Source: Setomelanomma holmii
Taxonomy: Eukaryota; Ascomycota; Dothideomycetes; Pleosporales; Phaeosphaeriaceae
Length of the DNA stretch: 64,000 bases
Assembly (NCBI GenBank): GCA_010015745.1
Contig: ML978296.1
Span: 1-64,000, forward strand
Direction of reading: 5' to 3'
The translations under genes and the position numbers were made by a program. This document shows positions 1-11,768 of this stretch, in pieces (the stretch's first letter is position 1; every line of letters begins with the position of its first letter). Under the pieces are notes generated by a model. The model was not told the DNA's origin. It made no database searches and was given only the letters and a program-made list of their open reading frames with translations.

Positions 1-1599
1 AGGCAAAATAAATTCCTTGTAATAACAATTTATTATTGATTTATTGAACAGCTAAATATTTCAGCCAAGTCATGCAAATTAACGAGAGGTGCGCGACTTA
101 CGCAGTCCAGACGCTGAAGGCGATGAGCATACCCACTGCCGCTATCATGAACAGTTTTTTGCGGCCAAGACGATCGACCATAAATGACGAAAAAGCGATT
201 GCTACCAGAAACGACTAGACTTGGAGGCCTCCGTTGATGAGCGACGGATCGTAAGACGCAGTTATCCCAACCGAGTTCAAGATGTCGTGTACATATGTAA
301 CGGTACGGAGGGGGAGGACTGCGCTGAATTGACTACTTGAGGTGGGCGGAGCTACATACATAGACTGCCGTACATGAGCTATCCCAACTCGTACTAGAGT
401 GGGTCTGGGCAAGGCCCAAACCGTTACAACATATAAGGAGACAAGGCCGTTGCTAGAAGCTTGCGAGAAGAAAGATAGATACGAGGAGTATAAGCGCGGT
501 TCGGTTGCGATTACCGGGCGTTCGAAGGAATACAAGCCATCCACTTTTCGCAAGCTCTTGCTCGAGCTATATCGTCTGCTGGATCTCGTGAGATTCGCGC
601 TTGCAAAAGTCATCGTCGAGATTACCATTCGCATGGCACTTCGTGTCGTCAGCACGTTTCTAGCATCGAACAACGTCTTGTACCTTAGCCAAGACCGTGA
701 AAGCCTCATCATGCCGGCCACGCGAGCATAGCCAGCGCGGACTCTCCGGCAGGAACCAAATCCCAAAGACTTGTACCAGTGGTACGAGAGCCTGCAAAGA
801 TGTCGGAACGATCCATGATACATCAGTGGTATACTTGATCATTCCAAAGACTGTCCATGCTGCGATAAAGCTGCCCATGTACCACAAGGTGTTGTGCATA
901 GTCGTCAGTTTGCCGTGATGCTGGGGATGGGTCAGCTCCATGATCAAGAGTGGTGCGCAGCCTTGTGCGATGTTCGATCTGGAAAGAGGCGCTGATTCAC
1001 ACCGGGAGCGGCCTGGAGCACTACTCCTACGAACAGTATAGTGAGCCCAAGAGTAATACCCATCCTCCGTCCCAGCCGATCGGCGATGAGAGCCGCTGAT
1101 GACACATCAGCAATCCAGTCCTCAAGCTCGTCCAGAAGTACTCACAGAAGGGCAATGGGCAAATAGCGCCGACGGTCTACATCGCATTGATCAGGCCCAT
1201 CCTCGCACCTGAGGAATGATGGAAGTTTTCACTTGTCAGCTCTGCGAAAGAGGTTGAGCGGTATGCAAACGTACAGTGCTGTCATGGGTTCATGGTCTGG
1301 AGCCCATACAGCAAAGAGCCATCATAGCCATTGATGGTCGCTCCCAGGAACAGAATTGGCATCAAGAGGTATAGATTTCGCAGACCTGGATCTTTGTACC
1401 ATGTCACGTCGGGTAGGTCAAAATGCTCGTGTTCGAGGGGGATTTTCTCTGGACTATCGAAGGTCGCCATTCCATGTGCCTCAACAACACGGGTTGAGGT
1501 GGTGTTGTTCATGATGTCCTGAGGAAGAGTAATCCGCAGAAGAAGATCCTCGTTGAATTGAGACGTGCAGATTGAGCGACGCTGGGCTCTTATACTCAT
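1..1599 (-). pseudogene. MFS sugar transporter (lactose-permease-like), decayed, cut by window edge
   Basis: Reverse-strand relic of a proton-coupled sugar transporter (MFS, PF00083). It starts at ATG 1599 and shows family blocks in order: an N-terminal TM1 block with NGYDGSLLYG (about 1290-1340), ADRLGRRMG (about 1080), ELTHPQHHGKLTT, PESPRWL (about 740), TPGNRNRT (about 510), FFSQ..SNGLVS (about 440), SVGITA..LINGGLQV (about 220-290) and VDRLGRKKL (about 160). These lie in three different frames. Stops interrupt the homologous reading at 1177-1179 (TAG after GLINAM, family Gln), 567-569 (TAG in EIQQTI*LEQ) and 215-217 (TAG after GGLQV). A GTAAGT donor at about 96-101 suggests the last exon lies outside the window. 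It is divergent to the GH35-like relic, as sugar importer and hydrolase often are. Non-functional as it stands; the substrate cannot be told. Confidence 0.85.
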
Positions 1600-2120
1600 G
1601 GCATTAACCCGGGCTTGTGAACAATTCTTGAGTTCAAGACTTCTACGTGCTTGATCCCATAGCGTCAGCCGCTAACTGTAGCATCAGATCATTATCGCTC
1701 CAGTCGCCAGCATGTCAACCAGGACTGAATCGTGGGGAAGCTCGGCTCCGACTCCTACGCAGTTTGCTGGGTAAAATGAGCCAATTGAAGTTTGCCAATG
1801 CCGGGCCCAGGTGGTTGGTGAGACTTTTCCGCAGTGGCGGCATCCTGCAAGCCAAGATCGCTCGCCCTAAAAAAGGCCGAGCTTCTTTGCCGTGCGACTG
1901 CATATCAACCAATGACAAGCGTCCAAAGCCGGATCTCTTTTTCATGCTCCACAAACAGCGTGCTTGCATGCCACCGGCTCTACTGTGCTGGGCGGCAGAA
2001 GAATTGGGTATTTCCTCACGCATACTTCAGTCTTCCATCTTGGGCCAGAGAATCTCGATATGAACTCTTGAGAGCGCCTATACGATTCCTTCCCACTCTA
2101 CATCCCAAGTCTCCTTCGCC
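1600..2120. promoter_or_regulatory. Divergent intergenic region between transporter and GH35-like relics
   Basis: About 520 bases separate the start of the reverse transporter relic (1599) and the first plausible start of the forward GH35-like relic (2121). Open frames here have no recognisable protein features. The position suits a former shared, bidirectional promoter; I see no regulator site I can name. Confidence 0.4.
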
Positions 2121-3850
2121 ATGGTGTCCGTTCCGAAGATACCACATCCCCAGCAGTATGGCACGACGAAGCAGCGGAATTGTTGATGGCAAGCCATTTC
2201 TGATGCTTGGATGAGAGTTGCAAAACTCGTCAATGTCATCAGCAGGATACATGAGCGAGATATGGCCCAAAATGGTCGCCACAAACGTCAACACCCTTCT
2301 TGGGTGCGTTCCATGCGAGATGATTGAGCCCGAAGAAGGCCAATTCGACTCATCTGAGCTTGACAAAGTCATCTTGGGCACTCGGGAGCATGGCTTGCAT
2401 CTCATACTCTTGTGGTTTGGCACGTGGAAAAATGGTCAGTATTGCTGCTTCGTTCGTGTGCGATGTCGATCGGAAGCATTGACGTGTATCTAGGAAGATC
2501 AACATATGTGCCATCGTGGATCAAGACCAATCCATAACGCTTCCCGCGAGCAGAGCTTCGAAAAGCAGGCGGTGTGGTTGAGATTGCGGATGTGCTTTCG
2601 CTGTTTCACAAGCAGAACAATGAAGCGGATGTCAAAGCATTCAGAACATTGCTATCTCACGTGAAAGAGATAGAAGAGGGGCACAACACCGTATTGATGG
2701 TTCAAGTCGAGAACGAAGTTGGTCTTCTGTTTAACAGCAGAGACGCAAGTCTTGCTGCCAACAAACAATTCAACAAAGCTGTGCCCTCTGATCTCCTCAG
2801 ACTTTTGGCTGAGGACTACGACAACCTGAATGCAGATGTGCAAGCCAACCTAAGCACGTTCGTCGCACCGTCCAAACCTCAATCAGGCACATAGGAAGAG
2901 GTGTTTGGAAAGGGTCCCAAGACTGACAAGCTGTTCATGGCGTACCACTGCGCACTCTATGTCAATCGTGTCGCCGCAGTAGGGAAAGAAGCTTACCAGC
3001 TATCACTATACACAAATGTCTGGCAGAACTATGCTGGCGACGATAGCGATAACGATTTCCCAGTCGTTGTGGGTGGAGGCGGTATGCCTGGCGACTATCC
3101 GTCCGGAGGTGCGATAAGTGACGTGTTGGATATATGGCTCCAATTCGCGCCGTCACTCGACTTCATCGCGCCAGACGTGTATCTGAACGATTACTCCAGC
3201 TCATGCACAAAGTATCGCTATAAAGAACAACCCGCTCTTTATACCAAAGCAGCGGAGAGATGAGTACGGAGTTCGGCGGATAAGGGCTGCGTACGGAACG
3301 TTTCAAGCGCTAATGGCGAGTCCATTCGGTATCGACATGCTGGAACCTGCAGATAATCCTTTCACGAAGCACTATGGTCTTCTCGATTCCGTTTCACAGA
3401 TTGTGCTTGATGTGCAACGGAAGCCCAAGTCTTCGGTTGGCTTCTATTTCGATGATCTTCCCATTGGGTGGAAGATGGGAGAGGCCGACCCTACGAAGCC
3501 ATACAACGCTACCTTCGGGTCTTGGACTGTCACGACATCCCGTTGCTTTGTCTTCGGCAAGCCTGGGGGCGGGGCACGATTCCTGCTGCTCGGATGGGGA
3601 TTCCAGATTAGCGTACAGTCAACTGAACCAGCGACAAAGTTCAACGGCATTTTACGCTTCGAAGAGAAAGTTGTTGAAGAACGAGCAACGGGTAAATTTG
3701 AGGACTTTGAGGACTCTTGGAGGCGATGAAACCAGGAGTGGTGCGCAGGCGATGATGCCAAACGTGGATCCGGATTATAGAGGGTTTCCGATTGCGGTCA
3801 CGATTCCGGCACGAACGGCGATTGCAGAGATCGAGTTCTATTCGTTCTAG
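2121..3850 (+). pseudogene. DUF5597/GH35 beta-galactosidase-like glycoside hydrolase, decayed
   Basis: Relic of a GH35-type beta-galactosidase with the DUF5597 C-terminal domain. Conserved blocks in order: IVDGKPFLMLG, WPKMVATNVNTLLG, EPEEGQFD, LLWFGTWKNG, VLMVQVENEVG (catalytic-region Glu), FGKGPKTDKLFMAYH, YTNVWQNYA, DFIAPDVYL, MASPFGID and a C-terminal GGFPI-like block (DYRGFPIAVTIPART). Probable start is ATG 2121, in the right position before the first block. One intron at 2435-2493 (GTCAGT..CTAG) joins NG to RSTYVPSW. Lesions: frameshifts near 2178, 3230 and 3690; in-frame TGA 2212-2214, TAA 2535-2537, TAG 2892-2894 (where the family has Trp before EEVFGKG). No lesion-free isoform is possible. 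It is divergent from a sugar-transporter relic, so the pair was probably a beta-galactoside utilisation unit. Confidence 0.85.
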
Positions 3851-4739
3851 GATTTTACGTCCTTGCAGTCTTGTGGCTCGTTGCAACAGGGGTCGTATGG
3901 CGATTGCGCATCCTACATGTCGGATGATCGTTTGACTATCCCAGTATACGGCCTTGATTTAGATGATGCTGTTTGTGTATGGTAGATGGTACGTAGAACT
4001 TTCAGCGCATTTGAAGGAAGTGCCCGTTTAGTTAAACGCGGAATGACGTCAACTTTGGCTATCTAGCAAGACTATTCGAAACCCTCGGGGCCAGAACACT
4101 TCATCGAATACAACTTGTCATTTAATATTCTTAATCCCCAGTTTCCGCAAGCGCGAGCCTTTTCGCTCGTGAACCCTGGACCGAGTGACGCTGCTACAAG
4201 CGTAGCGTGCGCAAGCTCAACACGAATGACGTAGCACAACCGCGATCTTCGACATGCAGCAGCACATCGTGTAAAGGCACACCATCGTTAACCACAACCA
4301 TGAGTCAGGCCCACCATGGCGAGCGCTTATCGGAAAAGCACTTGCAGCAATACATGCTTTTGCGGGTACAGGCATCGAGCCAATTGGCTTGTCCTCATTA
4401 TGCTAGCCTACATAATCTCGGAATCGGCCGAGCAAGCATGGTAACTTTGGAAGTATTATTCCATTTTGAGACTAACGTTACCGGTAGCAATGATCCACAA
4501 GTCACATCCTTGTGCTCGAAAACTATAGCAGTCCTGTTCGTAAATTCGTGACGTCTGTGCATTCGCGCGCAGACCTTTCCAAGGTTGCGCGTGCAGCATA
4601 CTCACCATATTCAGCAGCGTTGATCACGTTGTTGATAGAGCAGTTCCTCGACATAACCCATTACCAAACCCCAACCTCGCAGCTCGATCTTTGGGAGGGC
4701 GAAACATCACGCATCCGAACATCTTCGTGCCTCTCGACC
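3851..4739. other. Intergenic, no gene recognised
   Basis: About 890 bases between the GH35-like relic and the histidine phosphatase gene. Open frames (for example 4207-4551) show no family motif, intron structure or biased composition. The last 100 bases before ATG 4740 are C/T-rich and probably hold the promoter of the next gene. Confidence 0.5.
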
Positions 4740-5432
4740 ATGGCTCCTCATGCTATACACTTCATTCGCCACGCCGAAGGCTATCACAACCTCTTGGAGG
4801 ATGAAAGCATTCCAGATCCAGACCTCACTCCACAAGGCAAGACACAATGCCAAGACCTTGCGAACGATTTTCCGTACTTCGATCGCATCGATCTCGTCTG
4901 TGCAAGTCCGATCCGCCGCGCTATCCAAACCGCTCTCACAAGCACGGAACCCTACTTGCAATCTGGCAAGCACAAAATTCTCGCCCTACCGCTGGCTCAA
5001 GAAGCAACTGACAAGCCGGCCAACACGCCCAGCGATATCAATCGGCTTGTAGAGGAGTATGGTGAGGTAGTCGACTTCCATCTTTGTCAAGATACGTACT
5101 TCGACTACAACACCAAGAAAGGTAAGTTCGCGCCCAAACGAGCAGCTTTGCAGGCGCGTGCGCTAGAGCTACGCAAGTTTTTGCGTGATCGCGATGAGCA
5201 TGAAATTGTGGTTGTGTCGCATGGCAACTTTTTGCACTATGTCACTGGTGACATAAACGACGACGGCAGTGAGGCGAAAGGGTGGTGGAAAAATACCGAG
5301 TTCAGAAGTTATCGCTTCTTCCCGGTTGGACACGAGGAGGCGTTGCTGGAAGAGACGGAAGAGAGCGTGAAGATGCGCGAGGCGAGTGGACCCGGGGAGG
5401 TGAAAGGGTCTGCGGAGGTTGCGAATATCTAA
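4740..5432 (+). CDS. Histidine phosphatase superfamily (phosphoglycerate mutase-like) protein
   Basis: Intact single-exon gene of 230 residues, stop TAA. The start is ATG 4740 (context accATGG); the open frame continues upstream but has no ATG. Branch-1 histidine phosphatase features: the RHG-type motif FIRHAEGYHN near the N-terminus (catalytic His), CASPIRRAIQTA (second conserved Arg), and VVVSHGNFLHY near residue 162 (second conserved His). LTPQGKTQC is the usual Gly-Lys block. Fungal proteins of this length are usually annotated as phosphoglycerate mutase family phosphatases of unknown substrate, so glycolytic mutase activity should not be assumed. The tail after about residue 200 is acidic and low-complexity. 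It is the only intact gene between the GH35-like and GH28 relics and so looks like an unrelated neighbour. Confidence 0.9.
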   Translation: MAPHAIHFIRHAEGYHNLLEDESIPDPDLTPQGKTQCQDLANDFPYFDRIDLVCASPIRRAIQTALTSTEPYLQSGKHKILALPLAQEATDKPANTPSDINRLVEEYGEVVDFHLCQDTYFDYNTKKGKFAPKRAALQARALELRKFLRDRDEHEIVVVSHGNFLHYVTGDINDDGSEAKGWWKNTEFRSYRFFPVGHEEALLEETEESVKMREASGPGEVKGSAEVANI

Positions 5433-5621
5433 GCATGAGAGATTGCAAGGTCTCGTCTCGACTTGGCAGGCGTTCTGCTCAAGATACAGATCTGTTATGA
5501 TACTGCGGGATCCGAATAGTGCGATGCCTTGTCCGGAGCACGGGCGAATGCCGGGCCGCGTCCCGAAGACTGCACTTTCAATGATGTACGGTGCTCACGC
5601 ATATCGTAATCGTATGCATAT

Positions 5622-7180
5622 ATGCCAAACGTCAGCCAACCTAATGTCACGGTAATTCAAGCCATTGACAAGGACGAGATGACTGTCCTCGCGGACATTC
5701 AGAAAGACTGCTTACTAAACGGAGTGGCCGTTGACAAAAACTTCGCAGTACAAGCTCGAGGATTTGGCCAAGGAGATGATTCTATCTGGACTTCAGTCAT
5801 AGCAATCACAACGCATGTCGCAGGCGCCAATACCACACGAAACGAGTTCAATAAATATTCTATTGCCGTCGCATCGTCGAGTATACCCGTGGACAATCTG
5901 TTGAGTTCAAGATACGATGCCATCACTCCGAAGTCAATGCCGCAACGGTTTGACCTGCTTCGCTCAAAATACACACTACGATCGAGAACGCATTGTTCAG
6001 ATTCACTCTCGATCGTCCTGTGGATGTCATCCTGGAGATCAACGACGATAAATGGCAAGCTCTACATCTATTCGTGAACGAGATCGATCCTGAAGCGCCA
6101 AGAGCCGATAGCGAAGGCCTGTGTTATTTCGGTCAGGGTGTCAATAACGGTCAGGCTTGTGATCGAATCCGCGATGGACAGCTGGTCGTTCCCTCGGAAA
6201 GAAGGGTTTATCTCGCAGGTGGCGCATTCCTGACTGCGCAAGTGCTCTTCACCAATGTGGAGAACTCAAGCATCCGAGGGCCAGGCTATATCTCCTGATT
6301 AGGAAACGTTTATGCGCCATCAGCTTCACAAAAACCTCGAGAGCTGGATGGAGGAGCAATCCTTATCGAGCGATCGAAGACAATCCTGGTGGAAAGCGTC
6401 ACTTCACTCCGCTCCTTCAGCTTCAGTCTACCTATTGTGGAAGGTCAAAATGTTCATATCGATCGCTACCGCTCGTTCTCTGGCTATGGCAACGGTGATG
6501 GCATTGATCTCTTTTGTTGTCGCGATGTCCTGATCGAGAACTGCTTCCTCCGGAATTCCGACGACACCATTGCCATATATGGTCATCGCTGGGAGTACTT
6601 TGGGGATACAAACAACATCCGCATTCAAGGGTGTACACTGTTGCCTGATATCGCCTATCCAATACAAGTGGGAACGCACGGCAACCCTGCGAAGCCAGAG
6701 ACCTTCAGCAATATCCACGTCAGCGATATCGATGTTCTGGACCACGAGGGAAACCAAATGTGGTACCAGGGCTGTATTTCCCTCAACGCGGGAGACGAAA
6801 ATCTCATACAGGACGTTCTCATTGAGGATGTGCGAGTTGAGAAAATTACGACGGTTCAGCTCTTCAACATCCGCGCCATGAAGAATAGAATATGGACAAC
6901 GGCACAAGGCCGAGGAATAAGGAACGTGACCTTGCGTAACATCGAGCTTGATCTCGACCGCTCGAAGCTGGTGTATCCATCGCAGATTCTGGGCTATGAC
7001 TTCAGCAGAAAGGTAGAGAACATTTCCTTTGAGAATTTAAAGATCGGCGGGAAATGCATTCAGGACGGCATGGAAAAGCCAAGATGGTACATGGTGTCGG
7101 ACTATGTGCCCATGTTTTTGAACGAGCACACCGACAATGTATCTTTCGAATTGATAAAGGAACATCTGAAGTCAAAGTGG
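5622..7180 (+). pseudogene. GH28 glycoside hydrolase (polygalacturonase superfamily), decayed
   Basis: Relic of a pectin-degrading GH28 enzyme of the type with an N-terminal beta-sandwich ahead of the right-handed beta-helix. Start ATG 5622. Catalytic-region blocks: YGNGDGIDLF (Asp of the GH28 active site), RNSDDTIAIYGHRW (Asp-Asp pair and the GH motif, here GHR), then repeated beta-helix rungs to about 7150 (SFENLKIGGK, FLNEHTDNVSFE). Lesions: a frameshift near 5878 (the reading moves to the frame with VEFKIRCHHSEV), TGA 5951-5953 where the family reads V-R-P, and TGA 6296-6298 after GPGYIS; the reading then continues in frame to the catalytic core. The 3' end is unclear: the frame stays open to 7759 but homology fades near 7160. 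With GH88 next door the likely substrate was a pectic side chain or rhamnogalacturonan backbone. Confidence 0.85.
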
Positions 7181-7751
7181 CGAGTGAGATCATGTGTGCG
7201 GAGCGTATTGACCTGGTTTGGGAAGTCGTTGACCACACGCTTGATTGCGAAGGCGTCATTCCAAAATATTTGTCTTCTGGTCAATGAGCTGGTGGCATCT
7301 TACTGTACAAGAAGAGAGGCGCTTAGACATTCGTCCGTCTTGCTTTCAAAGTCAAATTTACCCGCCATTAATTGTGCATTGGACAATCGTGACCGTCTTA
7401 TGACTTTTTCGTTCCGCAGACCTCAGCGCAGTCATGACGCGGTTCCAAGGTTGATTTCATATTTTGACACCCTCATATTCTCATCAAATGACATGCAGCC
7501 ACAGGGAAAAGAGAATTTCTGGTTTCCTCTGGTGAATGTGACTTCACCAGGATGTGGGCTGACAACGCTCAAGGCTCGGTCGCATGCCCGGGACTTGCTC
7601 CGGGCCCCGCCCCCTGTTCTAGACAGGCATGATCAGCCGTGTACATCCTTCTCCACAACACGGACTCCGCACAGAACACTCGCGTCCTATCAGTTTCTAG
7701 CTCGTCTCACGCGCATGCGCGCATACTCATGTTTCAATTGCAACAACATTT
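7181..7751. other. Intergenic between GH28 and Zn2Cys6 relics
   Basis: About 570 bases. The GH28 frame remains open across most of it, but the translated text no longer resembles the family. It holds the presumed 3' UTR of GH28 and the promoter of the regulator relic. No other feature seen. Confidence 0.4.
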
Positions 7752-10141
7752 ATGGATGACCATGGTACATTGGAGTCTGACGGCTCTGACCAGGATGAGC
7801 GCGAGCACAATGGGAATAACGGCGCGAAGAGAGATGAGGGCGCAGGACCAGCATGCTAGCCATGCCGAAAGAAGAAAGCAAAATGCTCACGACAGATGCC
7901 GTGCCTACAATGTGTCAATAATGGTCTGAATTGCCTGTACGACAAAGAGAAAGGCAAGTCAGGCATGAAGGCTGGCGCCATTGACCGCATCCATCGCCGC
8001 CTAGATGCTCTTGAGAACATGTTCCTTCGGTAGGGAGTCTTGTGGCAGCAGCTTTGGGATCGTATTCACACAGCAAACAACGACGTTTCGCCTGACTCCG
8101 CCATTGGAAATCTCTACGAACAGACTGAGCAGCTCAAGCAGAGACTTGACGTTCTCGGCCGCAAGCGCAGCAGCGACGACGATGATACCACGGATTCACT
8201 ACAAAGAAGCAAGCGTAGGAGGACGAGCACAAATGCGCACGTCTCCACAGCTCAACCTCTTCACAACAGCAGTCTTGACAGCTCAATGCTACCCGCGGAC
8301 CTGGAGGACGCATTGGTGGAGCTTTTCTACAGCCATATCCATCCATGGATTCCAGTGCTTCATGTAAGGCAATTTCGTCATCGTATGCGCATTCCAGAAG
8401 AACGTCAAAAGATCAAGACCATCCTTCAAGCTATAACATCAGTCACGCTCCATCTCTCAGATGACGCACGACTTGGTGATGCCGAGAACCGATCAAGGTC
8501 AGCCGAAGCCAGTCGCCAAGCTGTTATCTTGCAAAGCCTCGAGTCTTTCTCCGCCGAGGGCCTCCAAGCTCTCATCATGTGCGCGTTCGATACCATAGGA
8601 AGCGGTCGCGGGCCGTCAGCTTGGTCAATCGTGGGAAGTATGGCCAGGACTGTGGAGCAGCTACAATTGAGTACAGAAGATGAGGGTGACAGCAAGCCAG
8701 CCCGAGATGCTCAAACACTAGTCAAGCGCGTGGCGTTCTTACGACCTTGTCGGGATTGGCGAGAGGCTGAAGACCGTCGTCGCGTATTCTGGACCGAATT
8801 TCTCATGGATCGATTCTGCAGCATAGCCACCGGATGGAATATCTGTCTCACAAGTGCAGATGTCAAAAGACGTTTCCCTTGTGAGGGTGGGCTATGGGAA
8901 GAGGGTAAACCGCTGGAAACACCTACGCCCTTTTTCGGTGTGTCAGATCCACCAGGCGATCCCTCGAATGTCCTACCAAGCGCGCGGCCAGAAACAAGCG
9001 ATCAAGCTTCTCTAGGAGGATTTGCATACTGCATCGAAGCTACTGAAAGCTTGAATCTTGTCACTTCATTCTTTCAACAAGAATTGGATGTGACCAAGCC
9101 GCATGATGTTCAAACGTGGCTCATGAGATTCAAACAATTGGATCTCCGATTGGTCCAGTAAGCTTCGCAACGTCGTGTATTGGTAGGGCCCGGCAGCTAA
9201 CTATTCAAAGATGGGGAATCTTCCTTCCCGAACGTTGGCGAGAAGCATGCGCCCTGGACGCCGATGGCAACATGGATCCAAACCTTACTCTCGCGCATAT
9301 CACGCACAACACTGCCGTAGTGCTCCTGCACCAAGGGATCGCATACCCCTCGCAAGACTGGCAATCTTTGCCAATCAAGCTCTCGTCCACTGTGAGTGCA
9401 GAAACTTGCATGGCAACGAGTGTTGAAGTTTCCACTATTGCGTCGGAATTTCTTCCGAATATGCAGTGTGTGACGAATCCGCAATTTGCCTTCTGCCTCT
9501 TCATCTGTGGTCGCATGCTACTTGCGCATGCTTTCTACTACGACATCCCCTTGCTGAACGAGTTTGGCAGCCTTATCCATAGCCTACAAATCATGGCACA
9601 TCGATGGAATGGAGAGCACTCTTCGTCAAGGAGTAATCTTGCTTCCAAATTCGCCACCCGACTGAATCATGCTCGTCAGGCTGGGCTACAAACATTGCAC
9701 ATACGGCAAGCAGCTTAATCGGAGAATCCGGCCGCATTCGGAGACGACGTTATAAACGACTTCTCCGCAACTTTTGAAGGTCTTCCAAATGGATCAGGTC
9801 CCATTGGACACTCACTCGGTCCTTTTGGAGACGTCCTGCCCGTGGGCGCAGATCAAGGCGAGACGCCCGATAGTATCACTTTGGCTTTTCCACCTCTGCC
9901 ACTTGCCTTCCAAGCACAGTCATCAAGCAGGAATCACACTGCCATGCCTTCGCCGAGTCTGGATCGCATGAACCACCCATCGTTCCACTAGCCGAAATAC
10001 AATGAGACGAACAGAGCAATGCCAATGCCTCCCAGCATGTCTCTCGATGGCGGAGTACCTATGGAAGATCTCACGTCTTTCCTTGACTATTCCTTCCTGC
10101 CAGATCAAAGAGTCAGCGCATTCTCTCACTCGATGGGCTAA
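7752..10141 (+). pseudogene. Zn2Cys6 transcription factor with four in-frame stops
   Basis: Relic of a fungal binuclear zinc-cluster regulator. From ATG 7752 a single frame reads an acidic N-terminus, then the zinc cluster AC*PCRKKKAKC..PCLQC..C at about residues 34-63, a linker, a fungal-specific middle homology region, one intron (9158-9210, GTAAGC..AAAG) and a C-terminal Pro/Ser-rich region ending at TAA 10139-10141. All six cluster Cys are present. The frame is never shifted; it is broken only by stops: TAG 7857-7859 inside the zinc cluster, TAG 8031-8033 (before GVLWQQLWD), TAA 9716-9718 and TAG 9989-9991. Each could be a former CAG/CAA (or TGG) codon. Flanked by GH28 and GH88 relics, it was probably the pathway regulator of the cluster; which one (for example RhaR- or GaaR-like) I cannot say. 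Confidence 0.9.
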
Positions 10142-10187
10142 GCTTTTCTGGATTTGGTAAAAGTTTCATTCCTCCATTTTGCCTATC

Positions 10188-11768
10188 TTAAGCCAAGATT
10201 TGGGCACCAATGCCCATTTCTAAAAGCTTGTTGCCTACCAACAGAAAGTAGTAATCAGCGTACACGAGTCCATGTTCAGCCCATCGTCTATGTGCAAATT
10301 CGAAGTTGTTGATCGTCGCGCCATTTAGTATCGTCTCTCCAACGCCCATCTCAACGTGCTGGACGCATTCTTGCACGCGGCCATGCTCGACTGTTTCTAT
10401 CTCGGTCGTCGTTTCATTCAACCCAGCGGCTGGATTAAGATGGTTGATGCATACTGCTCGAGTCATCTTTAGCGCTTCAGTGAGATATCGTGAATGGTGA
10501 TCGGCGGTCGCGAGAGCCTGATGGATAAGCAGCATGCCGTAGGCTGCAATCATGGCCGCGCTCGAGTCCGACGGTTGACCAGGGCCCTCGACTTCTCGGG
10601 CGTCGAAATCCCTTGGGACGACGCCAGACTCATCCACTCGAGCCAGGAAGAAGTCAGCACAGCGTCGACTTATATGCAGGAACTCCTCATCGCGTGTCCA
10701 GTGATATGTTTCTGCAAATCCAGCTATCGCCCACGCCTGTCCGCGGGCCCAACAGGAAGTGTGCGAGTAACCTTGGTTGAGACGATGTCTTAAATCGCCA
10801 GTCCGCGGATCTAGCACTATCAGATGTGTGGTGGACCCGTCTGGTCGTATGTGCGTGCGAGCCGTCGTGCGAGCGTGCTGCACTGCTGTGGAGAACATTG
10901 CGGAGTTCCCGGTCTTCAAGACGGCGTAGAAAAGCATGTCATGGCTCATCATATTGTCCTATTGATGTACGGGTTAGCATTGCAACCATTCAAGCAGTTT
11001 CTGACTTACAATGATCACCATGAAGTCGGTTTCCACGTCTTGGAAGTTGTACTTCTTCTTCACGCATTTGTCCCAAGATCGGATGCAACCCATCTTGTCA
11101 TTGTATCGAGAGTATAGGGTGTTTGCTGCGGTCTTGATCGTCTCCATGGCGCGAAGGTCATGGTTTAGCTCGTACGCTATCCTCGCCCATGGTATAATTA
11201 TGAAGCCGAGATCGTGCGTTGTGTTCAGCAAGGCGTTTTGATGAAGATTCTCGGTCCAATATCCGCAGGCATGTCTTTCAGCGTTGTCAGCGTGAGTCCT
11301 GTTAGTCGCGGGATGAACTTACTCAAGATTCAGCAAGTGCGGGACGTCTTGGGAAGACCTCGCCGTACAGCTAGTGATATGTGCGTATTTTCTCCTGCGT
11401 TCAAGTAACAAATGCAGGCTACCTGGGAAGAATCCAGAGGTCCAGAAGTCGAGCTCCCGATAGATATAGTCCACGCCTCCTGGCTTGGTGTACTCGGGAA
11501 AGAGTGTTGGTGGAGAAGGCTGTCGCATACCTTTGGCTGCCACACCCCAGATCTTTACTTCCGCAGATGGTGCATACAGGTTTGTGAGTTTCTTCTTGTT
11601 TCCTTGGTCAACCAAGTGACCAGGATTTGTTCTTAGCTCGTGGCCATTCACTTCGTTCTTATTTTCCTAAAGCAAATCTCTCCTCAACACTTCGACTTTC
11701 TCGTCTCTGCTCCTGGCACATTTTCGGCCATTTACGGCGATTGTGGCAGTGATCGTACCTGCTGCCAT
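10188..11768 (-). pseudogene. GH88 unsaturated glucuronyl/rhamnogalacturonyl hydrolase, one nonsense codon
   Basis: Reverse-strand GH88 gene. It hydrolyses the unsaturated uronic acid left on oligosaccharides by polysaccharide lyases. Exons: 11768-11323, 11274-11010, 10958-10188; introns 11275-11322 and 10959-11009 (both GTAAGT donors, the second with GCTAAC branch). Family blocks: VKIWGVAAKGM, ELDFWTSGFFPGSL, NTTHDLGF (one catalytic-region Asp), DNMMSHDMLFYA (second Asp, spanning the exon 2/3 junction), SCWARGQAWAI, HRRWAEHGLVYADYYFLL at the C-terminus. Start ATG 11768 has a good context (accATGG) and gives MAAGTITATIAVNG. The frame is interrupted only once, by TAG 11667-11669 (RRDLL*ENKNE, probably former CAG), before the catalytic domain; no downstream ATG precedes the domain core. 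It is the least damaged member of the cluster. Tail-to-tail with the regulator relic. Confidence 0.85.

Noticed and set aside
4207..4551. 114-codon forward frame before the histidine phosphatase
   Set aside because: No family features and no codon-bias evidence; it lies in presumed promoter DNA.
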